Position numbers and translations under genes: made by a program
Part shown: positions 8,853-16,810 of the stretch, piece by piece
Layout: every line of letters begins with the position of its first letter
How positions within the stretch are numbered: the first letter of the stretch is position 1
Notes under the pieces: generated by a model
Databases searched by the model: none
Told to the model about the DNA's origin: nothing
The model's input: the letters and a program-made list of their open reading frames with translations, nothing else
Origin: Rubripirellula obstinata
GTDB taxonomy: Bacteria > Planctomycetota > Planctomycetia > Pirellulales > Pirellulaceae
NCBI RefSeq assembly: GCF_001642955.1
Contig: NZ_LWSK01000027.1
Span: 1-54,502, forward strand
Direction of reading: 5' to 3'
DNA length: 54,502 bases

Positions 8853-10544
8853 TTAAGGCAACTGGCTGATCATCGTTCGGCCGTTGATCTGCTGAACCGC
8901 TTTTTGCAGCACAGCGTCCTGAACGTCCGTCGTGATTTCACCGTCGCGATTCGGACGAGCGGCGATGTAAGTCGGCTCGACTTCGATCGTGGGCTCGACA
9001 CCGTTTAAGCTGATCGCTCGGCCGCTTGGTGAGTAGAACTTGGCCGTCGTCAAACACAGCCCGAACTTCGCCGTTTGCATTCGGAAAATTCCCTGCACGC
9101 TGCCTTTGCCGTAACTCGTTTCGCCAACGATCTCACCGCGACCACTATCGTGAATCGCACCAGCAAAAATCTCGCTCGCACTCGCACTGTCGCTGTCGAT
9201 CAAAACAGCCAACGGAACGTTCCACGTGTTGGGACGATGAGCCTTGTAGTCAAAGTTCTCGCGAACGTTGCGGCCTCGTGTCGTCACGATCGGGCCTTCG
9301 CCGATGAAACGATCCGCAACTTCCACTGCGGCCGAAAGCAAACCGCCTGGGTTACCGCGAACGTCAATGATCAGCGAACGCATGCCTTGACGATGCAAGT
9401 CCCAAAGAGCCTTCTCGATGTCGCGAGTCGTCGTCTTTTGGAAGTTCGTCAGACGCAAGTAACCGATGCGTTGATCAACGTCCGCGAAGTGAATGTTCTC
9501 AACACACGGAACCTCGACGCGGCGACGTTGAACTTCGATCGTTCGTTCGTTCCCGTTCACATCCACAATGTCGATCGACGCGTAGCTGTGTTCTGGACCA
9601 CGAAGCAGGTCAGCAACATAGTCTGGTTCATGTTCGGTCGTTCGGCTTTTGTTGACACCCACGATCGATTCGCCACCGCGGATACCAGCCTCGGCCGCTG
9701 GTCCACCAGGAATCACCGACAGAATTTGCAAGCGATCTTTCTTGGACTTCAGCTCCAAACCCAGCCCGACAAAATTGCCCTCGATGTTCGAGAACATTTC
9801 GTCCAATTGACTCGGCGACAGCAAACGTGTGTAAGGATCCAGCGTCGAAACTGCACCGCCAAGGTACTCCATCGCGACAGCGGTTCCCGACAATCCCAGT
9901 TCAGCCTGAGCCCGTTGAGCGACCATCGAAACGGAAGCTCGCAGATCGAACCGAGTCGCCGTGCTGCGGTTTTTCAATTGTTGATGGATCGTATTTCGGA
10001 AGTGCGTCACTCGGTCCAGGTCAGCGTTGGGAAGCACGTGGTCCAAGAACTTAGGTTCGTTCAGTGCGACTTCCAAAGCGGCCGTTCCGTGAATCAGAAC
10101 GCGTGACCAGTCCACGTCTTCAACGTAGTGCGTTTGCAGGTTGGCAAGGATCTCGGAATACAGATCCAAAGCCGACGTCGTGCTCATCTGGGCAGTCGAT
10201 TGCAGGAAGCTTTCGTCTTTGTAGCGGCGGTTCACGTCGTAGTACAAACGACTGATGATCATCCGCTGGTACAGTTGCGTGTTCGCGGGATACTTGCGAG
10301 TGAACTTTTCGTAGTGACGAATCGCTTCGCCCCAACTTCGGTTTTGCTCGAGTTCTAAACCAGATGCAATGGCCGCATCAATTTCCTCAGCAGCTTGCAA
10401 CGGAGCGACGTCGGCATCAGCACCGCGAGCGACGTCCGCCGTGGCGGAGCTGGCAACGAAAGAAGAAAATAGAATGAATAAAACAGCGACCGAAAAAATC
10501 GGCGAGCGTTTGATGCGACAATTCGACTGGTAGACGAAATCCAT
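8853..10544 (-). CDS. S41-family C-terminal processing peptidase with PDZ domain
   Basis: A 563-residue exported protease. I start it at 10544 because this ATG opens a standard signal peptide (IFSVAVLFILFSSFVASSATA) and has GGAAG upstream; ATGs at 10568 and 10604 are also open. An N-terminal helical region (about 45-190) is followed by a PDZ domain (GLGLELKSKKDRLQ through GGPAAEAGI). The S41 core has DVRGNPGGLL, the serine in SASASEIFAG and the lysine in SYGKGSVQG, the Ser-Lys dyad of CtpA/Prc enzymes. Such proteases trim or degrade envelope proteins. It is monocistronic. Confidence 0.93.
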   Translation of the reverse strand: MDFVYQSNCRIKRSPIFSVAVLFILFSSFVASSATADVARGADADVAPLQAAEEIDAAIASGLELEQNRSWGEAIRHYEKFTRKYPANTQLYQRMIISRLYYDVNRRYKDESFLQSTAQMSTTSALDLYSEILANLQTHYVEDVDWSRVLIHGTAALEVALNEPKFLDHVLPNADLDRVTHFRNTIHQQLKNRSTATRFDLRASVSMVAQRAQAELGLSGTAVAMEYLGGAVSTLDPYTRLLSPSQLDEMFSNIEGNFVGLGLELKSKKDRLQILSVIPGGPAAEAGIRGGESIVGVNKSRTTEHEPDYVADLLRGPEHSYASIDIVDVNGNERTIEVQRRRVEVPCVENIHFADVDQRIGYLRLTNFQKTTTRDIEKALWDLHRQGMRSLIIDVRGNPGGLLSAAVEVADRFIGEGPIVTTRGRNVRENFDYKAHRPNTWNVPLAVLIDSDSASASEIFAGAIHDSGRGEIVGETSYGKGSVQGIFRMQTAKFGLCLTTAKFYSPSGRAISLNGVEPTIEVEPTYIAARPNRDGEITTDVQDAVLQKAVQQINGRTMISQLP

Positions 10545-11164
10545 GCGGTAACAGCTTCCATCGAGCATCCAAAGGGGAGGGGGCCTTGTCGAACGCCGCG
10601 TCAACTTGCGTTGAAGCGATCATCGGGGCGTGCCGAGTAAGCGGATACTCAGGAGGGGGAATACTCGGCCAGGAAAACATAGGTCACGTTTTGTGCCTGG
10701 TCAAAAAACCGATGCGGTGTTTAACCGGCAGATTCGGTCCGACTGGGACAGCTTCAAGGTCGCTGGTTCAGTCGATTCGATCATTCCGATTTTGGCACTC
10801 GAGGTGTTTCACGCAGCACGCGTTTCACAGCCCAATGCCAGTCCACCGCCCCCTCGCATCCTGGCGAAGTAAGAAAGCGAACCCAGTCAAAACCTGGTTC
10901 ACTTTTGGCGTCAGACAAAACATAGACACTGTCCACCTCGCAGGCAACGAGCGTTTCACCCCGGACATCACTTCCCCCGCCAGCACAACCCCGCCATTTT
11001 TTCAGGCCAGTTATTCAGGCCAGCTTCTCGGGCCATGAAAATCGCAAACGCAACAAAAGTCAAAACGCCACAGGATCGCCCCCGCCGACCCCGCATCCGC
11101 TGCGTCACCTAAAAACACGAACACCCGCCGTAAAAAACCAGTCCTCGCAAGAAAACAGTTCCCC
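10545..11164. other. Gene-free gap before tRNA-Asn
   Basis: About 620 bases between the protease gene and the tRNA promoter. Short open frames exist on both strands, but none has coding-like composition, a ribosome site or recognisable motifs. No palindrome or terminator stands out. Confidence 0.6.
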
Positions 11165-11193
11165 TTGCGACGAACCGCCTCGTTCATTAAATT
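11165..11193 (+). promoter_or_regulatory. Candidate sigma-70 promoter of tRNA-Asn
   Basis: TTGCGA and TAAATT are separated by 17 bases, about 50 bases before the mature tRNA 5' end. Spacing and position suit a tRNA promoter; the match is good but not perfect. Confidence 0.45.
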
Positions 11194-11245
11194 CCGCCTC
11201 TCGCTGGAAGAGATGCCCAACAGCATCCGCGCTCCAGCCTACCAA

Positions 11246-11318
11246 TCCCCTGTAGCTCAGTTGGTAGAGCAGGCGGCTGTTAACCGCCTTGTCGCAGGTT
11301 CGAGTCCTGCCGGGGGAG
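11246..11318 (+). tRNA. tRNA-Asn (GTT)
   Basis: A 73-nucleotide cloverleaf. The acceptor stem is TCCCCTG/CGGGGGA with discriminator G, the D-arm reads GCTCAGTTGGTAGAGC, the anticodon stem GGCGG/CCGCC holds CTGTTAA with anticodon GTT, and the T-arm is GCAGG TTCGAGT CCTGC. CCA is not encoded. Its 3' third (11294-11318) lies inside the integration core of element B, so the present 3' end was supplied or restored by recombination. Confidence 0.96.
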
Positions 11319-12659
11319 CTGATGGTCGGTGTCACAAGTGGCACCGACTAGACCGGACTCGCCATTAAGCCCGCTTTTTGCGGGCTTTTTCTTTTGGGGG
11401 CGTCTCGTGGCGGCTGCTGACTGCTTCGGGTTTTGTGACTCTGAATCGCCCGTTTGGGAATTTACTGCTTCGCCTTTTGCTGCGCCTTCCCCTGGTGTTT
11501 GGGCATTTGGTGTCTCGAAAATGCTTCGGGTTTCCATCGCCGCTTTGAAAGTCGCTTTCGTGGCCATCGCGTAGTGATCCATGGCGACCGCGATGCTGTT
11601 GCCGCACCATTCAGTCACGTCCTTGGCCGGGAAGCGGGCGAGTAGTTCTGTTTCGCGACTCGCTCGCAAGTTTTGCAACAACTTTGGCCACGGTTTGTGG
11701 CCGGCTCGCTCGACAATCTTCTTGAACGTCGTGCCCAGGTTTTGATCGTGGCGGCGGTATCGGTTGATGACGTGAACGGCTCCCTCGGGGGCCGCATCCC
11801 AGGCGGCTTCCAGGTATGGACTTAGCTCGGGAAAGATCGGGCACACTCGGACGCCACCGCCCTCGTGATGCTCGACCTTCGGTTGCCTGAGCACCATGAA
11901 ACCTTCCGGCAAGTTCACGTCGGTCCATGCGAGGTTGACCACTTCGGTCGGACATCGCAGCGCTCCGAAACGGCATAACGCGATGATCGTTCGCCAATCC
12001 AAGCACGGAGCGGCTTCGATGCAGTCGTAAGCAACGTCGGCGGTGACGAAGTGTTGCCGTGCCTTGTTGCCTCGTGTGTGCGTGACGATGTCGGCGAACG
12101 GGTTTTCGATCGCATAGCGGCGGCGGATCGCTTCTTTCCACAACGCTTTCGCTCGTCCGCACCGGCGGCGGACCGTGTCGTCGGCGTGTCCCTTGCCGCC
12201 GGTTTGCCGGTTGAAGCGTTCGGTGAGCAACCATTTGCGAAAGTCGTCGGCTTCGTGCGGTTTGATCGTGTCGATGATCCGATCGGCTTTGAAGAATTCA
12301 AGCAGTGGGCCGGTCGCGGCTTCGTAGTTCTCGACCGACGAGGGTTTCCATTGCGGGTTGAGTTTGCGGAACTCGTCGATCCATGCTTCGAGCGTTCGCC
12401 GCTGTCGCGGAGCTTCGCACAAACCGAGCGTCACCATCCGATCGCGGATGCTGCCTTCGAGCGTTGCCAACCAGCCGGCAGTGCTGGCGTCGAGTGAATC
12501 GCCGGAAGTTTTGGCGGCGATCAATCGTTCGACGCGGCGGCAGACTTCTTCGGCGTTCTTCTTGGTGACTTGGCCGAGGCGGAGCGTTTGGCGTTTGCCG
12601 TCGCTGTCGGTGTATTGAATCCAACGATGCTTGTTGGGGCGGTTGATGATCGAGGCCAT
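11280..12659 (-). CDS. int: Tyrosine-type integrase of element B
   Basis: 459 residues from the ATG at 12659 (AGGAATCG upstream); the open frame continues upstream but without protein-like sequence. An N-terminal arm/SAM-like region (about 1-175) precedes the catalytic domain. The catalytic domain has R235 in GALRCPTE, LRASRETEL for the second arginine box (the usual HxLR histidine position is Q) and the nucleophile Y363 in MDHYAMA. A basic linker (RRPQKKKPAKSG) ends the native protein. The last codons are encoded by the antisense of tRNA-Asn (QLPRQDSNL), and the stop lies at the anticodon. In the excised circle the frame would continue into the tail at 28009-28178. Confidence 0.93.
   Translation of the reverse strand: MASIINRPNKHRWIQYTDSDGKRQTLRLGQVTKKNAEEVCRRVERLIAAKTSGDSLDASTAGWLATLEGSIRDRMVTLGLCEAPRQRRTLEAWIDEFRKLNPQWKPSSVENYEAATGPLLEFFKADRIIDTIKPHEADDFRKWLLTERFNRQTGGKGHADDTVRRRCGRAKALWKEAIRRRYAIENPFADIVTHTRGNKARQHFVTADVAYDCIEAAPCLDWRTIIALCRFGALRCPTEVVNLAWTDVNLPEGFMVLRQPKVEHHEGGGVRVCPIFPELSPYLEAAWDAAPEGAVHVINRYRRHDQNLGTTFKKIVERAGHKPWPKLLQNLRASRETELLARFPAKDVTEWCGNSIAVAMDHYAMATKATFKAAMETRSIFETPNAQTPGEGAAKGEAVNSQTGDSESQNPKQSAAATRRPQKKKPAKSGLNGESGLVGATCDTDHQLPRQDSNLRQGG
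11294..11319. other. attL core of element B
   Basis: These 26 bases, covering the T-arm and 3' acceptor strand of tRNA-Asn, recur exactly at 28179-28204. A 19-of-23 match lies at 34306-34328. This is the classic att geometry of tyrosine integrases that target tRNA 3' ends. Confidence 0.9.
11367..11390 (+). terminator. Rho-independent terminator downstream of tRNA-Asn
   Basis: AAGCCCGC / GCGGGCTT stem with a TTTTT loop followed by a T-rich tail. It stops tRNA transcription before it invades the integrase gene. It lies antisense within the integrase coding sequence (basic linker region), so it was brought in by the element. Confidence 0.8.
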
Positions 12660-12709
12660 GATTCCGATTCCTATTGAGTTGGTTTGATTGTAAAGATTGA
12701 GTTTGAATG

Positions 12710-13216
12710 TCAAATGTTTTGTTGCCGGATGCGGTTGGTTTGTCGCAACCAGCGTTGCGTTCGTTTGCGGCGTTCTTCTGCATCGGGGTCGCATTGCGAA
12801 CAGTGCCAGGCCAACCCGAGTGTTTGCGAATCGCAGTAGCGACCGCACGAACAAACGGGAACTTCGTCAATGTCAACTTCAATCAGGTCGTCGAGTTCGG
12901 TGGCGGCTTCCGCGTTGATGATCCAGGTGCCGTCGTCGTCGTCGGGTTCCGCTTCGATACGTTCTTCTTCTTCTTCGAGCGGCGATAAGACCTCCGGTGC
13001 GTTGGGTGGTTCGTTGTCGGTTGGCAACGATCCGGCGAAGCGGTGGAACATCACCGGCACTCCCCTGGGGACCGGCACTACCGGCACTTGCGGCACTGTT
13101 TTGACGTGTCGTTCGTGTCTGGGAGTGACTGGAGCGGCAGAATCGCCGCGATCAGTGCCGGTAGTGCCTGTAGTGCCGATGTCTCGGCAGTGCCGGTGTT
13201 TGTTTTCGGCGACCAT
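12710..13216 (-). CDS. Small zinc-ribbon protein with 3-residue repeats
   Basis: 168 residues from the ATG at 13216, two bases after the helicase stop. A longer frame upstream overlaps the helicase and is unlikely. The N-terminal third has Gly-Thr-Thr and Val-Pro repeats (GTTGTTGT, VPVVPVP), encoded by a 9-base iteron-like array. An acidic stretch follows (EEEEERIEAEPDDDD). A treble-clef or zinc-ribbon-like cluster, CSCGRYC with HCSQC about 12 residues later, is near residues 125-150, and the C-terminus is basic. It is co-oriented with primase, helicase and integrase, which suggests a DNA-binding or replication-initiation role. No family is recognised. Confidence 0.7.
   Translation of the reverse strand: MVAENKHRHCRDIGTTGTTGTDRGDSAAPVTPRHERHVKTVPQVPVVPVPRGVPVMFHRFAGSLPTDNEPPNAPEVLSPLEEEEERIEAEPDDDDGTWIINAEAATELDDLIEVDIDEVPVCSCGRYCDSQTLGLAWHCSQCDPDAEERRKRTQRWLRQTNRIRQQNI
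13053..13197. repeat. Inverted clusters of the 9-mer ACCGGCACT (iteron-like)
   Basis: On the left (13053-13097) five consecutive 9-base blocks include ACCGGCACT three times plus TGCGGCACT. On the right (13154-13197) the reverse complement AGTGCCGGT occurs twice with AGTGCCTGT and AGTGCCGAT. About 56 bases separate the clusters. The arrangement lies next to primase and helicase genes, where a replication origin is expected. Alternatively it is a by-product of the 3-residue protein repeats. Confidence 0.6.
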
Positions 13217-13218
13217 GA

Positions 13219-14883
13219 CTAGAAACCTTCCAATGATGAATTGGCGGAAAGTTCGTAGCCGTATCGCTTCGCGACATCGGCGACTTCGCTTGCGTTGAGC
13301 CGATACCAGCGTTTGCCATTGGATCGCTGAACGCGGAAACCGTAGCGACGAAGCACCGCCGAAACTCGGCGTGGATTCCAACCGTCCTCGAAGGCGTCGG
13401 GGTCGATGTCCTTGGCGGACTCGAAAACGTCGCCTGGTGTGAAGCGTGGTTTCGATCCGGCCAGTTCATGCAACGCGGACAACAACGCGGGGTCGGCTTC
13501 CGGTGTGGCGTCTTCGACTTCGTGTTCGAGTTGCCCGGCGGCGTGTCCGATCACGAAGTCCAACAATTCCGCGTCATCGCAAAGAGCGGCGATGCGAAAT
13601 AATGGTTCCCAGCGTTCGGCGTCACGATTCGCCAGCGTTGATGCGGGCGACGGCGTGACCAGTAACGTCGCCGAACGTTCCAACATCCAAGCGTGCAGTA
13701 AATCGCGGATGCGTTGTTCGTCTTCAGGGGAATCATCAAGCGACCGACCGGCTCGCGGGCTGCCAGTGGAGGCTCGCGACAAACGCACCGTGATGCAACG
13801 CGACGACAGAGCGGGCGGAAGCCCACGGATGCAAGCCAGCAGCTTCGGTGCATAAACATCGAACGAAACCGATCGGAACGAATCGCCTGATGGTTCCAGC
13901 CGGTTGGCTCGTCCGCCGCGTCGATAGCCCGACAGCAAGATCGACGTGATTTCGGAAACTTCCGGCGATCGGTCGTCTTTCAAGCGTTCGGCTTCGTCCA
14001 GCAGCAGCGTTCCACCGCGAGCGTGCAGCGACCGAAACACGTTCGCGGCAGTGGTGTTGGAACTGAACATCGGGCGAAAGACCATGCGGCCGATCAAGTC
14101 CATCGTTCGCGTCTTGCCGGAACCGGCGGGACCGGCCAGATACAAGTACGGCACCGCCGGGAACAACGGATAGCAATACGACAACATGACCCACAACGAC
14201 AGCGTGGCGTTGTATCCAACGCAGCCGCTTTCACCGTCGCTTGGCAATTCGACGTAGCGGTCGATGCGATCCATTACGGCGTTCAAGACTTCCGCCGTCG
14301 TCGGCGTCAGTTTACCCGCCGTCCATGCGTTGCGAGATTCCATCGACCATCGGCAAAGCTCGGTCACATCGGCGACCGATGGCAGCGGCGGCATCGGGTG
14401 AACGTGCAACGCTTGGTCGCCGCAGACCACCGAGGTTTCCAATTCGCTGGCCGATCGTTTGCCGCCGGACTTGGCGTACAACGTCCAGACGCAATCGGTT
14501 CCGTTGCGACTGCCCAGCAGACGCGGAACGACGATGCCCGAAAAGTCGCGGCGGATGATGAGTTCCGGCCGCGTCAATTCCATCGCGTTCAGTTCGTCGC
14601 CCCGCGATTGCTCCGGTGCGTCGGCTTGTTCGCGTTCGCGTTGCCGTTCGATGTCGGCGAGCAACTTCAATAGCTGCGTGTCGATTTCCAGCGGCGTGAA
14701 GCGTGGTAGCTTCGCGTGAATCGCTCGGCCAAACTTCGACCGATCCGATGCTCGGTTCAGATCGAGTTTGTCGCGGTGCACTTCTTCGTCGCCCAGCGTT
14801 GCGATCACGGTCACGGTGTCACCGCGTCCGTGGCGTTCGATGGCGAGCGAAAGCGGTTCGACGATTTCTTGTTGTTCTTCCAT
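13219..14883 (-). CDS. AAA+/SF3-like replicative helicase
   Basis: A 554-residue P-loop ATPase with Walker A GPAGSGKT (around residue 252), Walker B TLLLDEAE (around 294) and an arginine-rich region, SRCITVRLSRAS. The layout fits the D5-like/DUF3631 helicases of satellites and plasmids, which unwind the element origin together with a separate primase. A winged-helix-like C-terminus (about 490-554) may bind DNA. It lies 10 bases after the primase stop with AGGAAA before its ATG, and two bases before the zinc-ribbon gene, so xis, primase, helicase, zinc ribbon and int look like one operon. Confidence 0.88.
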   Translation of the reverse strand: MEEQQEIVEPLSLAIERHGRGDTVTVIATLGDEEVHRDKLDLNRASDRSKFGRAIHAKLPRFTPLEIDTQLLKLLADIERQREREQADAPEQSRGDELNAMELTRPELIIRRDFSGIVVPRLLGSRNGTDCVWTLYAKSGGKRSASELETSVVCGDQALHVHPMPPLPSVADVTELCRWSMESRNAWTAGKLTPTTAEVLNAVMDRIDRYVELPSDGESGCVGYNATLSLWVMLSYCYPLFPAVPYLYLAGPAGSGKTRTMDLIGRMVFRPMFSSNTTAANVFRSLHARGGTLLLDEAERLKDDRSPEVSEITSILLSGYRRGGRANRLEPSGDSFRSVSFDVYAPKLLACIRGLPPALSSRCITVRLSRASTGSPRAGRSLDDSPEDEQRIRDLLHAWMLERSATLLVTPSPASTLANRDAERWEPLFRIAALCDDAELLDFVIGHAAGQLEHEVEDATPEADPALLSALHELAGSKPRFTPGDVFESAKDIDPDAFEDGWNPRRVSAVLRRYGFRVQRSNGKRWYRLNASEVADVAKRYGYELSANSSLEGF

Positions 14884-14892
14884 GATCGTTTC

Positions 14893-15951
14893 CTAGTTCC
14901 TTTCCGTGGAGTTTGGGACGCTGCGGCGGACGGCCAGCATCAGAGCGTCGGCTTCGTGCAACAGTTGATCGAAGTGACCGGGCGTGCCGCCGCCGGCGAT
15001 GAACTTGCGGGCGTCGTCACCGGGGTTGCCGGGTGTGATGATGCGAACCGTGTTCGCGACGGTGACCAGCAACCGTGCCAACCGTGTCGCTCCGTTGCGT
15101 CCTGCTTCGTCATGGTCAGCAACGATGGCGACATCGTGGCATCCGATGCGACGAACGAAGTTCACCGTCGCGGGCATCGCCCCTTGGCAACTGGGGCGAC
15201 CGATCGCGGGCAAACCGATCGACAACATCGCGGCGGCATCGCTCGGCCCTTCGCAGATGAACAGCCGGGGAATCTTCGTTGCGATTCCGTCGGGAACGAA
15301 CAGCCCGCCGCGTCCACCGCGATAGCTCCATTTGTCGCCATCGTGTCCCCGAAGCCGCAATCCGATGCAGCGACCGCCCGAATCGACCATCGGCCACGTC
15401 GTCGCTTGGTCCGCTTCGCTGTAGCCGACTCGCAAACGAACCAGCGTTCGCGGTTCGACTTGCAGTTTCTTGGCCAACGACTCTCGACGTTCGCGGCTCA
15501 TTTCGCAGAAGAACTGTTTTGCCAAATCGTCGAAGTCGATCGACGGTTCAAGCGGTTCGGCGTTCGTTCCGCGTTCACTGGTCACGGTTCGGCGTGCGAT
15601 CGGTCGCGGCTTCGATTGGCTTTCGCTTTTCACGCCAAGCCAATCGGCCAACCATCCCAGCGTTGCCCGAAAGTCCAAACCGAGAATCCATTGCAGCGTT
15701 GCCAAGCCATCGCCGGGCGACGGACTGGAACCCTTCGTGAAGCAGTGGCGACAATGAACCGCTCCGCGTCCATTGATGTTCGGGAACGCGGCGAAGCGAT
15801 CACGTCCACCACACTTCGGGCACGGATGCCCTTTGCCGTTGAGCTTGTCGGCGTCGATGCCGGCGGCGATCAGAATGTCAAACCACCGACCGGCCGCGAG
15901 TGATTTCAATTCCGCAACGCTCGGAACCGTGTTGTTGATTCGCTGGTTCAT
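14893..15951 (-). CDS. Toprim DNA primase
   Basis: A 352-residue primase. A CHC2-type zinc ribbon lies near the N-terminus (CPKCGGRDRF then VHCRHCF, about residues 44-72). A Toprim domain (about 228-300) has the glutamate motif FICEGPSDAAAML and DHDEAGRNG. A helical linker joins them. The helicase function is on the next gene rather than fused, unlike P4 alpha or T7 gp4. It overlaps the HTH gene upstream by four bases (ATGA). It probably primes replication of the excised element. Confidence 0.92.
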   Translation of the reverse strand: MNQRINNTVPSVAELKSLAAGRWFDILIAAGIDADKLNGKGHPCPKCGGRDRFAAFPNINGRGAVHCRHCFTKGSSPSPGDGLATLQWILGLDFRATLGWLADWLGVKSESQSKPRPIARRTVTSERGTNAEPLEPSIDFDDLAKQFFCEMSRERRESLAKKLQVEPRTLVRLRVGYSEADQATTWPMVDSGGRCIGLRLRGHDGDKWSYRGGRGGLFVPDGIATKIPRLFICEGPSDAAAMLSIGLPAIGRPSCQGAMPATVNFVRRIGCHDVAIVADHDEAGRNGATRLARLLVTVANTVRIITPGNPGDDARKFIAGGGTPGHFDQLLHEADALMLAVRRSVPNSTERN

Positions 15952-16178
15952 CGCTTGCCCCCATCGGTGGAGGCGGCGAGTTCACCGACGACGTAGCGAT
16001 CGAGTTCCGCGATGGGAAACAGAACGCGACGACCAAACCTGATCGGCCGAATGGGGCCGTGCGGGACGGTCCGCCGATCGAGCGTGCGGACGCTGATGCC
16101 AAGACGTTTGGCGGCTTCGGTTCGACTGATGCAGTCGATGGTTCCGTGTTGCAACGGAACGGAGATAGCTTCGGCCAT
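15948..16178 (-). CDS. Excisionase/AlpA-like HTH protein
   Basis: A 76-residue protein from the ATG at 16178, chosen over a longer frame because AGGGGGG lies just upstream. It is a single winged-helix/MerR-like DNA-binding domain (SRTEAAKRLGISVRTLDRR, then GRRVLFPIAELDRYV), the type used by excisionases and AlpA regulators. It is the first gene of the leftward operon and is translationally coupled to the primase. It could direct excision, activate the operon, or both. Confidence 0.85.
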   Translation of the reverse strand: MAEAISVPLQHGTIDCISRTEAAKRLGISVRTLDRRTVPHGPIRPIRFGRRVLFPIAELDRYVVGELAASTDGGKR

Positions 16179-16810
16179 GGGATTCCCCCCTGTAGGTGAC
16201 CAAGACAACGGAAACGGAAAAACCGGCAGCCCGTTTCCACGTCTTGCCCATCGCCGACGCCGCAAAGCGTTGACGAATGGAGCCGAAACGTCACAATGGC
16301 GTTACCACACGGCGGCACTGTGATGCGTTTCAGACGTGTCCGGGACCGTCCGAACTTGAAGCCCCGCGGGACACCAATCCTGCGGGGCTTCTTTCGTTTG
16401 GCGACGCGAAAAACCGGGAATCCGCCCCGGTGTTCACCCGTCCACCAACGCCAGCAATCCTACCAGACCGCCGGGGGCTGTCCAGCAATGCCAGCAAAGT
16501 GACGAGGTTCGCTTCGCCTTCCGTTGCCACCCAGTGCTTCTCCTGTCTACTCCGTTCCACTGGGGTCATCCCGAAAAATCTTTTCGGGAAAGTTCCATGG
16601 TCGTGGACATCGGTGACAAGTTAGGTCACAGCCGGCAGAAACTTTTTCTCGAAATAGTTTGGCGGCTCAGTTCAACCCGGTTCGTCGGCAGTCTTTCACA
16701 GTCGCGAGCGACCCAAAACGGGCGTGAACTCGACCATTGAAACGGCGTCAAAACGTGCGACTCTTGCAGGAGGAAACCCTGTTTGCTTGTTCGTTCACGG
16801 AGGACGTTTG
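16179..16810. other. Divergent control region between xis and the protease-thioredoxin gene
   Basis: A 630-base gap without a convincing gene. It holds a strong GC-rich hairpin at 16358-16391 and a perfect 8-bp hairpin with a 3-base loop at 16570-16588 (CCCGAAAA/TTTTCGGG). It must hold the promoters of the leftward replication operon and of the rightward gene at 16811. A GGAGG lies just before the latter start. Confidence 0.6.
16358..16391 (+). terminator. GC-rich hairpin, probable terminator
   Basis: A perfect 10-bp stem GAAGCCCCGC/GCGGGGCTTC with a 14-base loop, followed by TTTCGTTT. The T-run is short, so termination is likely but not certain. Confidence 0.5.

Noticed and set aside
10586-11038. 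Open frame of 150 codons before tRNA-Asn
   Set aside because: No ribosome site, no protein-like hydrophobic pattern and no recognisable motif; composition resembles intergenic DNA.
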